Of a stretch of DNA of 64,000 nt, positions 23,303 through 33,900 are shown one piece after another. The position numbers and the translations under genes were made by a program. This DNA comes from Epiperipatus broadwayi (taxonomy: Eukaryota > Onychophora > Udeonychophora > Euonychophora > Peripatidae). Position 1 is the stretch's first letter, and each line of letters begins with the position of its first letter. A model generated the notes under the pieces. The model was not told the origin of the DNA. It saw only the letters and a program-made list of their open reading frames with translations, and ran no database searches. The stretch spans positions 29,343,010 through 29,407,009 of the forward strand of contig JAQFVV010012394.1 in assembly GCA_028023455.1 (NCBI GenBank), in the 5' to 3' direction.

Positions 23303-24589
23303 AAGTGATTTTAATGCAGTAGATCATATTCAAGTATTGAGAGAAGTTATTAGAAAGAACCAATGAATATGAGTTGCCATTATGCTTTGGACTTGTAGAT
23401 TATGAAAAGGCATTTGATTCTATAAACATTTCTTTAGTGATTAAATCATTGTATCATCAACATATAGACCTAGGATATTGTCATATTCTGAAGAATATTT
23501 ATAAAAATGCAACAACAACAATTATATTACAAAATAGTACTAGGAAGGTTAATTAACACTGAGAAGAGTGTAAGACAGGGTTACTCCATATCTCCAAAAT
23601 TTTTTATCGTATTGCTGCAAAAAGTATTTTGTGAATTAAAATGGAAAGCTAAAGAAGTAAAAGTAAATAGAGATTATTTATGTTATTTATATTTTTGCAG
23701 TGACATAGTTATTTTTGCAAAAAATGCTTCAGAGCTTCAATAAAAGTTTCAATAATTATCAGATGAAAGTAAGAAAGTAGGATTAAAGTGATAAGTTAAT
23801 GTTCAATGGATTTTCTCAAAAGATGAAAATAAAGATTGATTATAATGAGTTAGAAGAAATTAACAACTACAAATACCTTAATCAGATTATTACTATAGGT
23901 GGAAACATAATATATTCATAGAATTAAACTTGATTGGAGTGCTTTTGGTAGAAATAACTTAATACTAAAAGAAAATATGCCCATGTGTTTGAAAAGGAAG
24001 GTTTTTAATAAATGTGTTTTACCAGTTTTACTTATGAATCTGAGACTTGGAACATTTAATAGAAAAGGAATACTGAGACTTCAGGTCACCCCAAGAGGTA
24101 TGGAAAGATGCATGTTACGAGTAAGTTGAAGAGATTGAAAATGCAATATATGGGTAAGAGAACAAACAGGTTTTATTGACATCATTGAAACAATTAAAAG
24201 ATTGATGTGTAGTTGGGCTGGACATATTTCTAGAAGAGATGATAATAGAAGGACAATTAAAATCTTGAACTGGATTCCAAGAGATTGTAAAAGACCCAGA
24301 AAGAGACCACATGTGAGATGAATGAATGAATGAAATAAGAAAGTATTCAGTAGTGATGTTAAGAAGAAAAACTGGAAATCAGAGAAATTGGATTGAACTT
24401 GGAGTGACTTTCATCCTGAAATGGATTGATAATAGTTGACAATGATGATGATGATATATATTAAATAAATACAATCCAATACTAATTTTTTTTTATAGAA
24501 TTCCTTATATTTAGAAACACAAAGTCTCAATTAAATAACATAAGTTAAAGGCATTATAAATCTTTAATTTATTCATATATATATATATA

Positions 24590-25070
24590 TATGGATGTAA
24601 ATATATAAAAATAGTCAACACATAAACAATACTAATATCAATAACAATCAACAATTTCAATCTGTTGTCAAGGCAACCTCATTTCAACAATAAAGATGAA
24701 ACCCCATCTTTATCTATGGCCTAAAAATGGTTACTTGACTATACAGAGTGAAATAATTAATTCCAAAGATGTTTAAATAAACCTTCATTAAATAGGAAAA
24801 TATAACCTGTTTTGAAAGCAGATAACAAATAGTCAATTATAACTTTCGAACTGCACACCAAGTATGTATTACTTAGATAATAAAGCTAATAAAGCTTGAG
24901 GCTAGAGAGGTTTATAAATGTAAATACATGAAAGCAGTCAACACTTGAACAATACCAATATCAATGGCAGTCAACAATCCCAGTCTGTTGTCAAGGTAAC
25001 CTTCTTTTAACAATAAGATCAATATCCACATTTATCAATGGCTTGATAAGTTTATATATATATATATATG
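24590..25070 (+). repeat. Direct duplication of a 150-bp block
   Basis: Blocks at about 24590-24745 and 24905-25070 share AACAATAC(T/C)AATATCAAT, AGTCAACA(C), TCTGTTGTCAAGG(C/T)AACC and TTATC(T/A)ATGGC, in the same order and orientation, 320 bp apart. A TA run flanks each outer edge (24573-24592, 25051-25068). It could be the ends of a small element with direct terminal repeats or a local duplication. No coding content. Confidence 0.55.
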
Positions 25071-25239
25071 TGCACACAAATCACCTACAATGTTAAAACA
25101 TTCCAGAAAATATTTGTTGGATTGATTTAATATTGTACATGATTTATATATTTCTAATTTGAATTTCAGCTAGGATTAGCATCTGTTTCTTTTTAATATA
25201 TTTATGTAGTTCTGAGAGATTTCAACTTTTCTCGGTAAA

Positions 25240-25445
25240 ATATAATTCAATATACATAATACATGCAACATGTATACTAAGAAAAGCTTGTTTAATACTT
25301 TAAAATAAAGAAATTAAATACATCAAAGTAGTAAGCTGATTATAAAAGTCAAAAGCATGCTCAACATATTTTTTAGAATATTTAGGTTAAAATATTAAAC
25401 TAACTTTTCTTAGTATACATGTATTATTTATATTGAATGAATATA
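25240..25445. repeat. Small inverted repeat, MITE-like
   Basis: Arms of about 55-60 bp are inverted copies around a core of about 85 bp. Each contains ACATGTATACTAAGAAAAG and a TTTAATA block (25266-25303 and 25388-25423). Small size and no frame suggest a MITE or foldback remnant. Confidence 0.6.
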
Positions 25446-25689
25446 TTTATATAAATGAATTGGAAACAAATGAATGAATAAATACTAGATATTAAATATG
25501 ATATAGAATGAATGAACATATTCATTATTAAATATCAAGTTAATAAACCGTAAAATTTGAATTCTTTGTATAAATATTAAAAAGATTTAAAAGTTTATTC
25601 AGTTTATATAGAGAACATTTTACTGTATATGCTATTCATCACACTATATGTTTTCTTGCTATTGTTATTAATAAAACCTATCAAGCATT

Positions 25690-25790
25690 ATTAGCCAAGA
25701 GGTCAGTGCAGCCACCTTGCAAGCAAGCAGTTGGATGCAGACAGTTGTTGCGGATTCGCCTCCCGGCCGATGCTATGACATACGGAAAAA
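25690..25790 (+). repeat. tRNA-derived SINE with A and B boxes
   Basis: TTAGCCAAGAGGTCAGTGC is a good A box of the tRNA-Leu/Ser type, and GCGGATTCGCCTCCCG about 50 bp downstream is a B-box derivative. The unit is GC-richer than its surroundings and ends in an A-rich tail (about 25784-25793) followed by GATGATAAAAA, as expected after target-primed insertion. No intact cloverleaf is seen. Confidence 0.6.
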
Positions 25791-25793
25791 AAA

Positions 25794-26654
25794 AGATGAT
25801 AAAAACATTTACTTAATCAATTTTTTTTTAAATTAAATAATAATTACTAATACTTCAATGATTTTCATGATCATTATTATATTAGTAAATAAAATTTAGA
25901 TTTGCAATAATTTAAATTTAAAAAATATTAGGATTAAATTTTTTAAAGTTTTTTTATTTTTAAAATGAATTCTTACTTTCAGGATATGATAGAAATTAAA
26001 ATTCTCTTTAAAACATTTTTTATTGTTAAGCCTGGTGGATGTTTTTGAAACTACTCAATTTTTCATTTCTGTATAAAATCTTTATTTTATACCAAAATTC
26101 AATAAATTGGACTTGATTTCTTTTTAATTTATTTTTTCAAATAAAACATATTTAAAAAAATCATATTTGAATTTTTCAAATATTTAAAAATGAGTTCCAA
26201 ATAAGAACAAAAAATGTAAAACATCCAACTATTATGTAAAAGTAAACAGTTTTGAAAAATAAATGAATTCTTTTTTTTTAGTATGAATAAACACTTGTGG
26301 ATTTATAACAAAGCTATCAAACTTTGTGTTAAGATCTGATATTTACTTTATAATTATTACAATATTTGGAAAGAGTCTAACACCATTTCAATTATGAAAA
26401 ATATGGTCGTGATTTTCTTTATCTATTAGAGTCAAGTTTATTAATTTCTATTTTTAAAAATAAAATATAAAAGAATAAAATAAAAGTGTACATGTTTCAT
26501 ATTTTTATTTTAAATAATTATCTGCTAATTGGAGCATAAAATGATCAGAATTGTTTAATAAATAAGTAAAAAATATATTTCTTTTTATTCAAACATTGTT
26601 CATAAAAGTGAGACTACAATGAAGAAATGCCATTGGAAGCATAGTTTTTTGCAA
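25794..26654. other. AT-rich DNA, nothing recognised
   Basis: No supported feature. Confidence 0.4.
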
Positions 26655-26735
26655 TTGATGAGATGAGATACTCTGTGACTTCTCCTTTTTCGGAGTCAGG
26701 AATCTCCCAGCTAACAGCCCAAATAAAAAGGACAT
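26655..26735 (-). mobile_element. LINE/SINE 3' tail with conserved hairpin
   Basis: On the minus strand the block reads GGGAGATTCCTGACTCC, a loop, GGAGAAG, then a short CATCTCATC tail. The CTCC/GGAG hairpin (26682-26695) and the tandem 5-bp tail match the 3' end of the LINE at 47.2-48.8 kb. DNA upstream of the tail differs, so this is either a strongly 5'-truncated LINE or a SINE that has adopted the LINE 3' end. Confidence 0.6.
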
Positions 26736-27384
26736 AGTGCTCTTCAGACCCTTTTTTGGAATTAATAAATCAATAAAAGCAGACTCACAGAAATTAAAAG
26801 TTAAAAAAAGCCCACAAAACCATTGCAATAATGATAAAACAGTAAATAAAAACTGGAAAATCACGATGATATTCCTGAAGTAAACAAGCCATCGAAAAAA
26901 CAAAATGGGCACAATTAAGTTAAAAATAAACTAAAAATACTTTTCCAGTTTAATTTATTTTACAATTTATATTTAAACATTTACTACAAACAGTTATTAA
27001 TATTTTACATATATTACAGATGGGAATCCAAGGAACGATGTGGGAAGACTAATTTTTTCTCTTCCAAGGTCATAAAACTATATATTTACAAAATACAAGT
27101 AAAAATAAAAAATGCACTTAGCTTTATCATGATAAAAAGAAGGTTTGGGGTCAAAGAGTTAGCAGGTTACCAATTCATGTGTTGCACCCATCATATACAA
27201 GATAAGGATTGCTTATGATTAAGTTTATAATTTTATTTCAAAATAACGAATCCTGCTAAGAGGCATTTACAGCTCCTTGGTAATTTATTTTTTCATATTT
27301 TATCAGAATTAAAATTTTGGATGAACATTTTCATTGAGTTAAAATCTTTTAAATCATATTATCATCTTCTTAATGTATGTTCAA
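26736..27384. other. AT-rich DNA
   Basis: Part of a 107-codon minus-strand frame (26589-26912) starts here and runs into the LINE tail. It is hydrophobic by composition and has no recognised domain. Confidence 0.4.
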
Positions 27385-27930
27385 ATAGTATGGAAGCACT
27401 GAAAATCCCCAGTGAGCTATATAAGTAAACTAAACTATCAGTAAACATAAATGTAGACTGAATCCACTTACACATTCACTTTGATCATATATAAGTATAC
27501 CATTTATTGACATATTTACACGCACAGCATAGTTTTATATATATGTAACTTCAAAGCTAAAGTGGTAAGCTCATTTTATATTTATGTTTATCGATAGTTA
27601 GTTTACTTATATTTCACTGGAGATTTTCAGTGCATCTGATTACTTCCTTTATATTTTAGGCTATTAAAAATTATAATTATATCTATTAACTGAAGATTAA
27701 TTTAATATTGAGAGAAATATTTATAGCAATTTCATGGAAGTTTATATTCTCTTAAAGTTATGTTAATATATATAAAATCATTCTCGCATGTAAATATGTC
27801 AATAAATAGTATGGTTATATATGATCAAATCTAAAATGTAGGTGGAATCATTCTACATTTATGTTTACTGATAGTTTAGTTCACTTGTAGCTCTCTGGGG
27901 TTTTCAGTGCTTCTATATTATATATTTCAG
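27385..27930. repeat. Foldback element with a third internal arm copy
   Basis: Outer arms (about 27385-27535 and 27785-27930) are inverted copies that share GAAGCACTGAAAA, CTATCAGTAAACATAAATGT and a CAATAAATAGTATGG-like block. A further copy of the arm end (27570-27650: ATTTATGTTTATCGATAG, then GATTTTCAGTGCATC) lies inside, in the orientation of the right arm. The structure suggests insertion or unequal exchange within a palindrome. No coding frame. Confidence 0.65.
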
Positions 27931-29569
27931 GGTAAGTTATATTCAATGTATGAATATTAATTTATATGTTTTAAAAATTGGATAAATTCTATAGATAGTT
28001 AATCTAATCAGTACAAATAGTTTAAATGGGGATAAAAATCCATTATTGTTAATCTTCATTTATTATTTTCTACTCTTTTCATACTTATATCATTATCATC
28101 ATTTTCAATAATTATTAATTCATAGTAGGATGAAGATCCTTCCAAGTTCAAATCAATTTTATTCTTCACTTTTCTTCTCCATGACTAATCAATAAACTTC
28201 CTTATTTCATCCAATCATCCATCTCACATATGCCTTTCTATTACAATCTCTTGGAACCCAATTTAAAATTTAATTGCCCATATACTATCATCATATATCC
28301 CAATTTCTTTTTAGTTTCTTAATTCTTTCAATGATAACAGTAATATTTGTTTGTTCTCTCTCTGTTTTCAATCTCATTTTGGTACTTTTAACATATGTCT
28401 TGCCATACTTGGCTGAGTATATTACAGTTTCTGTATTTCTTTTCTATTCAGTGTCTATATCTCAGATCCATAAGTAAGAACTGGTAAATCATTTATTAAA
28501 AACTTTTTTTTTCAAACACATTGGAAGTATTTCCTTTTAATATTAGTTTAATTCTATGAGTAATTTATTTTATTATATTTCCATTTGTATTAATAATCTA
28601 ATCAAGGTATTTATAATTGTAAACTTCTTGTAATTCATGATTATTTATCTTTATTTTTTACCCTGACAAAATCAATTATACAGTGCTTTAATCATTTTAG
28701 CATTTATCTTGTCCTATTTTCTCATTTTCATCTGATAACTATTGCATCATTTCCTGAAGCTCTAGAGCATTATTTGAAAAACAATCTCATCATTTGCAAA
28801 ATCTCTATAACTTCAATAATCTGCATTTATATTCTTGTAAATTTCCAACTTACTCCGAAGAGTATTTTTTTATAAAAGTGTTTTAAAAAATTTGGAAATA
28901 TAGAATATACTGCATCTTTCTCAATGTTAATATTCATAAGAACATCACATTTTCTAGTCATTGCAGTTGTGTTTTGGTAAATATTTTTCAGAATATGACA
29001 GGATTCTGGATCATATTTAATGATCTAATACTTTAATCATTGCAAAGATTCATGTAGAATCAAATGCCTTTTTCATTATCTACAACTCCAAATGGTAATG
29101 ATAACTCAAATTCATTGGGCTTTATAACTTTTCTCCATACTTGGATATGATTCACTGTGCTAAAATCACTTTTTTGGTTGGTTTAAGTCCAAAGTTTACT
29201 ATAGACAATTCGTAATTATCTTGGTAATGATTTTGTGTAGAATTAATAGAAGACCCATAAATCTGTAATTTTACCTGTTTTTAAATATCACTATTATTAT
29301 AACATAATTTGAGTTATTTGGTTGATATTTATCATTTAGAAATTAGGTGTATAGTTTTGTCAATAAGTTTTATATTCTTAACTTGCTTTTTTATGATCTC
29401 AGTAAATAGTTTTATCCATTTTGGAACTTTTTGCCTTTGTCATAGATTTAATTGCATGCCTCGTTACTTCATTTAAAATGTTCGATAATTCAGGAGTAGT
29501 AGAAATGGCAGAGAATACTTTGTTTTCTTGTTATTTATTGCTATGTAATTCTTGATAGAATTCTTTTAC

Positions 29570-29873
29570 ACATTTCATGATGCACTACTCTCAGTGCCAT
29601 CTCATATTGCTGACCCACCTGATCACACATGCTGAGCACCGATTGCATATATGTGTGAGGATAGTAATCTAGACCAACTGATGATTGCTGGTTTAGCATG
29701 AAATATGTATATTGGTGATTATTTATCTTTTCAGCATGTGTGTGATCAGGTGGTCAGCAATATGAGATGGCACTGAAAGTAGTGGGTCATGTGAAAGTCT
29801 GAGTTCGAATCCTGCATATATTACATATATAAATGCAGGTTTAAGCCTGCACAATATATACATTTCATGATGC
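29570..29873 (+). mobile_element. Family B hammerhead/SINE element with 14-bp target duplication
   Basis: ACATTTCATGATGC occurs at 29570-29583 and again at 29860-29873, flanking a 276-bp insertion inside the inverted RTE copy. A duplication of this length is typical of target-primed retrotransposition. From left to right the insertion holds an inverted tRNA-like arm (29584-29636), a spacer, a hammerhead motif on the plus strand (29665-29721), and the plus-strand tRNA-like arm ending in GAGTTCGAATCCTGC (a B box at about 29806-29820). The two arms share ATCAGGTGGTCAGCAATATG as inverted copies. It encodes no protein. Confidence 0.75.
29665..29721 (+). ncRNA. Candidate type I hammerhead ribozyme (family B)
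   Basis: The catalytic core is CTGATGA at 29678-29684 and GAAA at 29700-29703. Between them TGCT and AGCA pair across a GGTTT loop (stem II). Stem III is the short palindrome ATATGTAT with the U-A cleavage dinucleotide at 29710-29711. Stem I has CCAA (29674-29677) pairing with TTGG (29712-29715), an internal loop, and TAATC (29665-29669) pairing with GATTA (29717-29721). The base pair next to the core in stem II is U-U rather than the usual G-C, which may weaken activity. Short stem III forms are known to cleave mainly as dimers. Confidence 0.6.
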
Positions 29874-30004
29874 TAAATCTATTTTTAGCAATACTTCCAT
29901 TTTTTCTTCATATTACAGAACTATCTTCCAACATCAAGATATTCTTTTCACTTTTGAGACTTTTATTTTCTTCTATAGATTTCATTGCATTATAACTTTA
30001 TTTA

Positions 30005-30203
30005 TATCATATAATATTAAATTATCCATGCACTTTACTATTGTTATGCAATGCTTTATTTATCAACTTCTTTTACAATTTACAGTTTCGATTGCTCCAG
30101 CAATCTTCTTCAGAACTTTTTTTATCTCCTTACTTTGAGGGTGGTAAATAAAGCATTGTGTAACAGTAGTAAAGTGCATGGATGATTTAGTAATATATGA
30201 TAT
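30005..30203. repeat. MITE with 58-bp inverted repeats inside the RTE copy
   Basis: Arms at about 30005-30062 and 30146-30203 are inverted copies that contain CCATGCACTTTACTA and CAATGCTTTATTTA. A TA on each side is compatible with a Tc1/mariner-type target. The centre (30085-30113, minus strand) holds CTGAAGAAGATTGC-loop-GCAATCGAAAC, a perfect 6-bp hairpin framed by hammerhead-like flanks. It encodes no protein. Confidence 0.65.
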
Positions 30204-30769
30204 ACATTTGGCAATGCAATAAGAAAGATTAGTTAACATTATTTATATTTTTATATCCTTTAAAAGGGATAATGTTACACATTTTCATATTCCTTTTTTT
30301 CTTTGCATGTTTTTTTGTCTTAATAGAAATAGTACAGGTAAAATGCTGTTTTTGTATGTTTTCTTTTTTTGTAGTACTTAATGGAATATCAGTTATCTTC
30401 TTATTGATTTCAGTCAAATCTGGACTATCTTCAAAGTCCATTAATATTTTAAAAGAATTTATAAATTTTAATTTAAATTCATATGAATGTATCTAAACAC
30501 TTAAATAATAGCAGTTAATATGGTTTTCTTAATAGTTTTTGGCTCTATAGTTCTGCAACAACATATGTTTTACATCTTACTAATCCATTATCATGCCTTG
30601 TGCTGACTCTAATAAGAACATTGCAATCCTGAAATAAGTATTTTTTATTATCTCAAAAAAAAATCATAATTCATTTTTTTCTTTTTTGTGAACTTTGGAA
30701 ATCAGTGCCCTCTATTATATCTACCACTATAACCAAATTGCAACTCATCTACAGTGAACTTTGGATTTT

Positions 30770-31250
30770 AGAAGATCTAAAGAACAAGTTGGATTTAGAA
30801 GTGGTTTTAGCACAGTTGTTCTCATCCAATTATTGAGAGAAGTTGTAGAAAAAACTAATGAATATGAGATTATGAAAAGGCATTTTGATTCTTAAGTATT
30901 TCTTCAGTAATTAAAGCATTAGATCATCAAAAGATTGACCCAGAATATTGTCATATTCTAAAAAATATTTATAAAAGTCCTACAACAATGATTAAATTAC
31001 ATGATGATACTGGAAAAATTAACATTGAGATGGATATCTGAAAGGGTAATTCCATATCTCCAAAACTTTTTATAGCAATTTTGTAAGAGTTATTTTGAAG
31101 ATTAAAATGGGAAGCTAAAGAAATAAAAGTAAATGGAGATTATTTTAATCATCTGATTTTTTAGTTGATGTAATTATTTTTGAAAATAATGCTTCAGACC
31201 TCTAGAAAATGTTGCAAGAGTTATTAGATGAAAGCAAGAAAGTAGGTGAG
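30770..31250 (+). mobile_element. RTE reverse transcriptase fragment, head-to-head with previous copy
   Basis: The plus strand resumes abruptly with the block encoding EQVGFRSGFST, continues through a damaged YEKAF motif, the ISPKLF block and the region of FADD, and ends near GCAAGAGTTATTAGATGAAAGC. It duplicates RTE sequence also present in the inverted neighbour, so it is a separate insertion or a rearrangement rather than one element with an inverted 5' end. Confidence 0.7.
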
Positions 31251-32114
31251 CAAACAGATAGAGAAAAATCAGCCAGTGATTAGTATGGGCCAATATGCAG
31301 ACTCTGCAGTAAAAAAATGTTTATTTAATCTCACTGTGTTCTTGTCTGAAAAAGGCCTGAAATATTGCTAGTGTGGCTGACAGTATTAACATGGAATAGC
31401 CTGGAAGTGTTGATAACTATTTTTGGAATATATTAATAGTGTAATGTACTTATTTATCTGCTATTCATCATACCTCTTTAGATAAGCTTCCTATACTTCC
31501 TGGGTACAGATACCTCAAATTGGAACCCCTAATGTAGATCATTATTGTATTATACATTAATTCAAAACTTTATTTAATTAATAAAAAACTGGAATACAGA
31601 CAGTACTATTATTTATCTATTGTGGATACCAGGTAACCACTCTATTTAAGTTCACAAACATGCTTTTATATGTATTTATATATTGGACTATTTCCATCAT
31701 CTAATATATGTATTGAATATCTTTAGAAAAATTTAACTTTATTTAATATTCCAAATACATTCAACTGTTAGTAATAGCACATAAATATTATTATTATTTT
31801 TAAAACTGAATAAAAAAGATTCATCTATTTGTAAATGCGATTCAAAAACCTCTCAGGGTTTCCTTAAAGAACAAGACCATAAAAAAAAAAAAGAGGGATA
31901 TTTTAGAAATTTAATGCTAAGGTTATTTATTGGAGAATTCATATTGTTAGGCTATTATCATTTTAAATTAAATTTAAATCATTTTTTGCTTTAATAACTA
32001 TTAAATAATATATCTTAAAGCTGATTAAAATAAACTAACTAATTCATAAGCATACAATGATTAAAATACTCAACAGGGCTTTAATATATATAATAATTTC
32101 TACTAAACAAAATA
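31251..32114. other. AT-rich DNA, nothing recognised
   Basis: No supported feature. Confidence 0.4.
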
Positions 32115-32525
32115 TGATCACCATTCTTTATGTTTACAGAAGCTGTTTACACAGAGGCTAATCTCTCCATACAGTAGCACCATTCAACGTAATCCAGACT
32201 AATCAATGAATGCAAGAAGCTTTGTGCATAAAATTCCTATCTAACACCTATTCATCTAAAATCCCCAGACTAGTTTAGTGGCTTTCATCAGTGATGGGCC
32301 TTGGATCTGAGAGCACTGCACTTAGATCAGACCCAAGATCTAGGTGCAGTATTCTCAGATCCAAAGCTCCTCACTGTTGAAAGCCACATGCAAGAAACTA
32401 GTCTGGGCATATTGAAGGAGTAGCCATTAGATAGGGATTTTATGCACAAACCGTCTTGCATTCATTGATTACTCTGGCTTGCACTGAGTGGCGCTACTAT
32501 ATGAAGAGTTTAGCCTCTATATAAT
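32115..32525. repeat. Foldback element, family A (copy A3)
   Basis: This is a nearly complete palindrome with arms at 32130-32325 and 32330-32520. The centre lies in ACTTAGATCAGACCCAAGATCTAG-like sequence near 32328, without the long spacer of copy A2. The left arm (minus strand) keeps CTGATGA but has lost bases in the GAAAC part. The right arm has CTGTTGA and an intact GAAACTAGTC at about 32393. It is non-coding. Confidence 0.8.
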
Positions 32526-32974
32526 TATTTCTAGAAGCTATTGTTAATTTCTATTGCTGTCTTATAGTTAAAATTAATTATCTACTTTACAAAATGTGTT
32601 TATCCAACTGCTTCTAAGAGTTTGTTAATGGAATCATTACATCTGTTTCTTTAGAAGTTACAAATACAGTGCGTATAAATTAACACTAATATCTTATACT
32701 TGGAGAAAACATTCAAAATATTAAATACAACTTTAATGCTTTAACTGGGGCTAAGCATCCTTATCAAAGACGAAGTTGTAGAGAAATCAAGGATTCTAAC
32801 ATCGAAAATGTATTTTCTGGAATTATTAGTACAGTACTGCCTCTTTAATTTATTACATTTCAAAAACGAGTTTTAATATTTGATTTTAAATAATGACGTG
32901 TTTAAAAAATGCTGTTTTAAATATTCTATCATATAAATGTGTGTGTGCGTGTGTGTCAATGGCCGCCCGTGATC
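32526..32974. other. AT-rich DNA, nothing recognised
   Basis: No supported feature. Confidence 0.4.
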
Positions 32975-33085
32975 GACTTTTTATACGGAATCTAATAAGA
33001 AATTCGAACGCCGGAAATACCAGATTCGATATGAGGACCCTGCGCTCCATTCTAACGCTGGCACCCAACCACGCGATCTATTACT
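32975..33085 (-). repeat. tRNA-derived SINE fragment, family T
   Basis: On the minus strand the order is a GGAGCGCAGGGTCCTCATATCG block, CTGGTATTTCCGG, and CGTTCGAATTTCTTA (the B box). This matches the family T copies at 0.55, 15.1 and 37.3 kb. The block is GC-richer than its surroundings. An overlapping 64-codon frame has no support. Confidence 0.45.
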
Positions 33086-33249
33086 AAATTTATAAGCATT
33101 CATATTTTTCTCTAACAGAATACTTTAAACATAAATTATATATCCATATTTAATGTAGTAACCATTTTTAACTAATACACGAATATTTCTGAAGTTTATA
33201 AGCGTTATATTTACTATACTTTAGCAATATTCTCAGCGCTATTTTTAAA

Positions 33250-33650
33250 ATTAACACAATTTAAACTATTATTTAAATTTTAAATTACTTCAATTACCGT
33301 GCACTATTTTTATTATTATACACTTGTTAGATAGTTCCACGCCTTGAAACTATGTAGGGATATATCAATAAAATTTGCAAAATTCAAGGTTATGTTAAAC
33401 GTATAAATATTTCTTATCTTTTAATAAAACGTCAATGAAAAAGATTTTCCAATCTCCTATCAGCAGTCGTGGTAATCAGTGTAACTTTTAAAGATAATTT
33501 TTGATGCGGCGATAATCTTTAATGCCTGATAAAATTTTAATGTGGATACACTCAATGCTTCTACTAAAGGCTACGGATTTGACTTTACATTGTATTGCTT
33601 ATTTGACAAGTGCGGATTAAAACACCGAATAATACATTCCTTTTTAAAAT
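33250..33650 (+). promoter_or_regulatory. Possible 5' region of a host gene
   Basis: About 400 bp of apparently single-copy DNA with more CpG than its surroundings (for example GTCGTGG, GATGCGGCGATA, GTGCGGATT) lies directly upstream of the exon-like segment at 33651. No TATA box or initiator can be singled out. The call rests on position and base composition only. Confidence 0.2.
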
Positions 33651-33777
33651 ATGTTATCAAACAAACGCGGGTATGAGAGACAAGACAGTTCCCCAGGATC
33701 GATTAGTATGTATAAAAATGACACTCCTGTTACTAAGTTCCAACAGAAATATGATAAATCTCTTTTTCGGTACTTAT
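33651..33777 (+). CDS. Candidate first coding exon of an unidentified gene
   Basis: An ATG with A at -3 (33651) opens a frame of 42 codons plus one base. It ends exactly at a consensus splice donor, GTAAGT at 33778-33783. The peptide starts MLSNKRGYERQDSS and continues PVTKFQQKYDKSLFRYL. Its mixed, hydrophilic composition and codon pattern look coding, unlike chance frames nearby. The frame would run only 10 codons past the donor before a stop. I do not recognise the protein. No continuation exon with matching phase was established, and a chance frame is possible. Confidence 0.35.
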
Positions 33778-33900
33778 GTAAGTTAATGCTTCCAACTATT
33801 AATTGATAAACAAAACAAAAAAAAAATAGTCAAAAAGTTTAATAACTGAAACACAGGCTTGTTATATACCTGTGTCTATATATGTAATATATAGGTATAT

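Larger units (their letters stand above)
21370..24450 (+). mobile_element. RTE/BovB-clade LINE, near full length, degraded
   Basis: This 3.1-kb copy keeps the order expected of an RTE element. A 5' leader (21370-21660) is shared with the copy at 37.85 kb. An APE endonuclease region (about 21660-22340), a linker, the reverse transcriptase (about 22960-23760) and a C-terminal block encoding ILNWIPRDCKRPRKRP follow, and it ends with a GATGATGAT tail near 24447. It once encoded a single endonuclease-reverse transcriptase of roughly 950-1000 residues (length typical of the family). Frameshifts and stops divide it into at least six open pieces, so it is inactive. No target duplication was identified with confidence. 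Confidence 0.85.
28085..30770 (-). mobile_element. RTE/BovB-clade LINE, inverted copy with nested insertions
   Basis: Reading the minus strand from 30770 to 28085, this copy runs from the end of the endonuclease region through the linker (30650-30230), the reverse transcriptase and the C-terminus to a 3' tail at 28085. It is interrupted by a family B element at 29584-29859 and a small MITE at 30005-30203. Removing both rejoins RTE sequence on either side. All frames are broken. At 30770 it abuts an RTE piece in the opposite orientation. Confidence 0.75.

Noticed and set aside
26589-26912. 107-codon hydrophobic minus-strand frame
   Set aside because: Its second half is the non-coding LINE 3' tail read as protein, and the first half is poly-T-rich DNA.
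28085-31250. Single RTE element with a twin-primed 5' inversion
   Set aside because: The inverted piece duplicates reverse transcriptase sequence already present in the antisense part, which twin priming does not produce.
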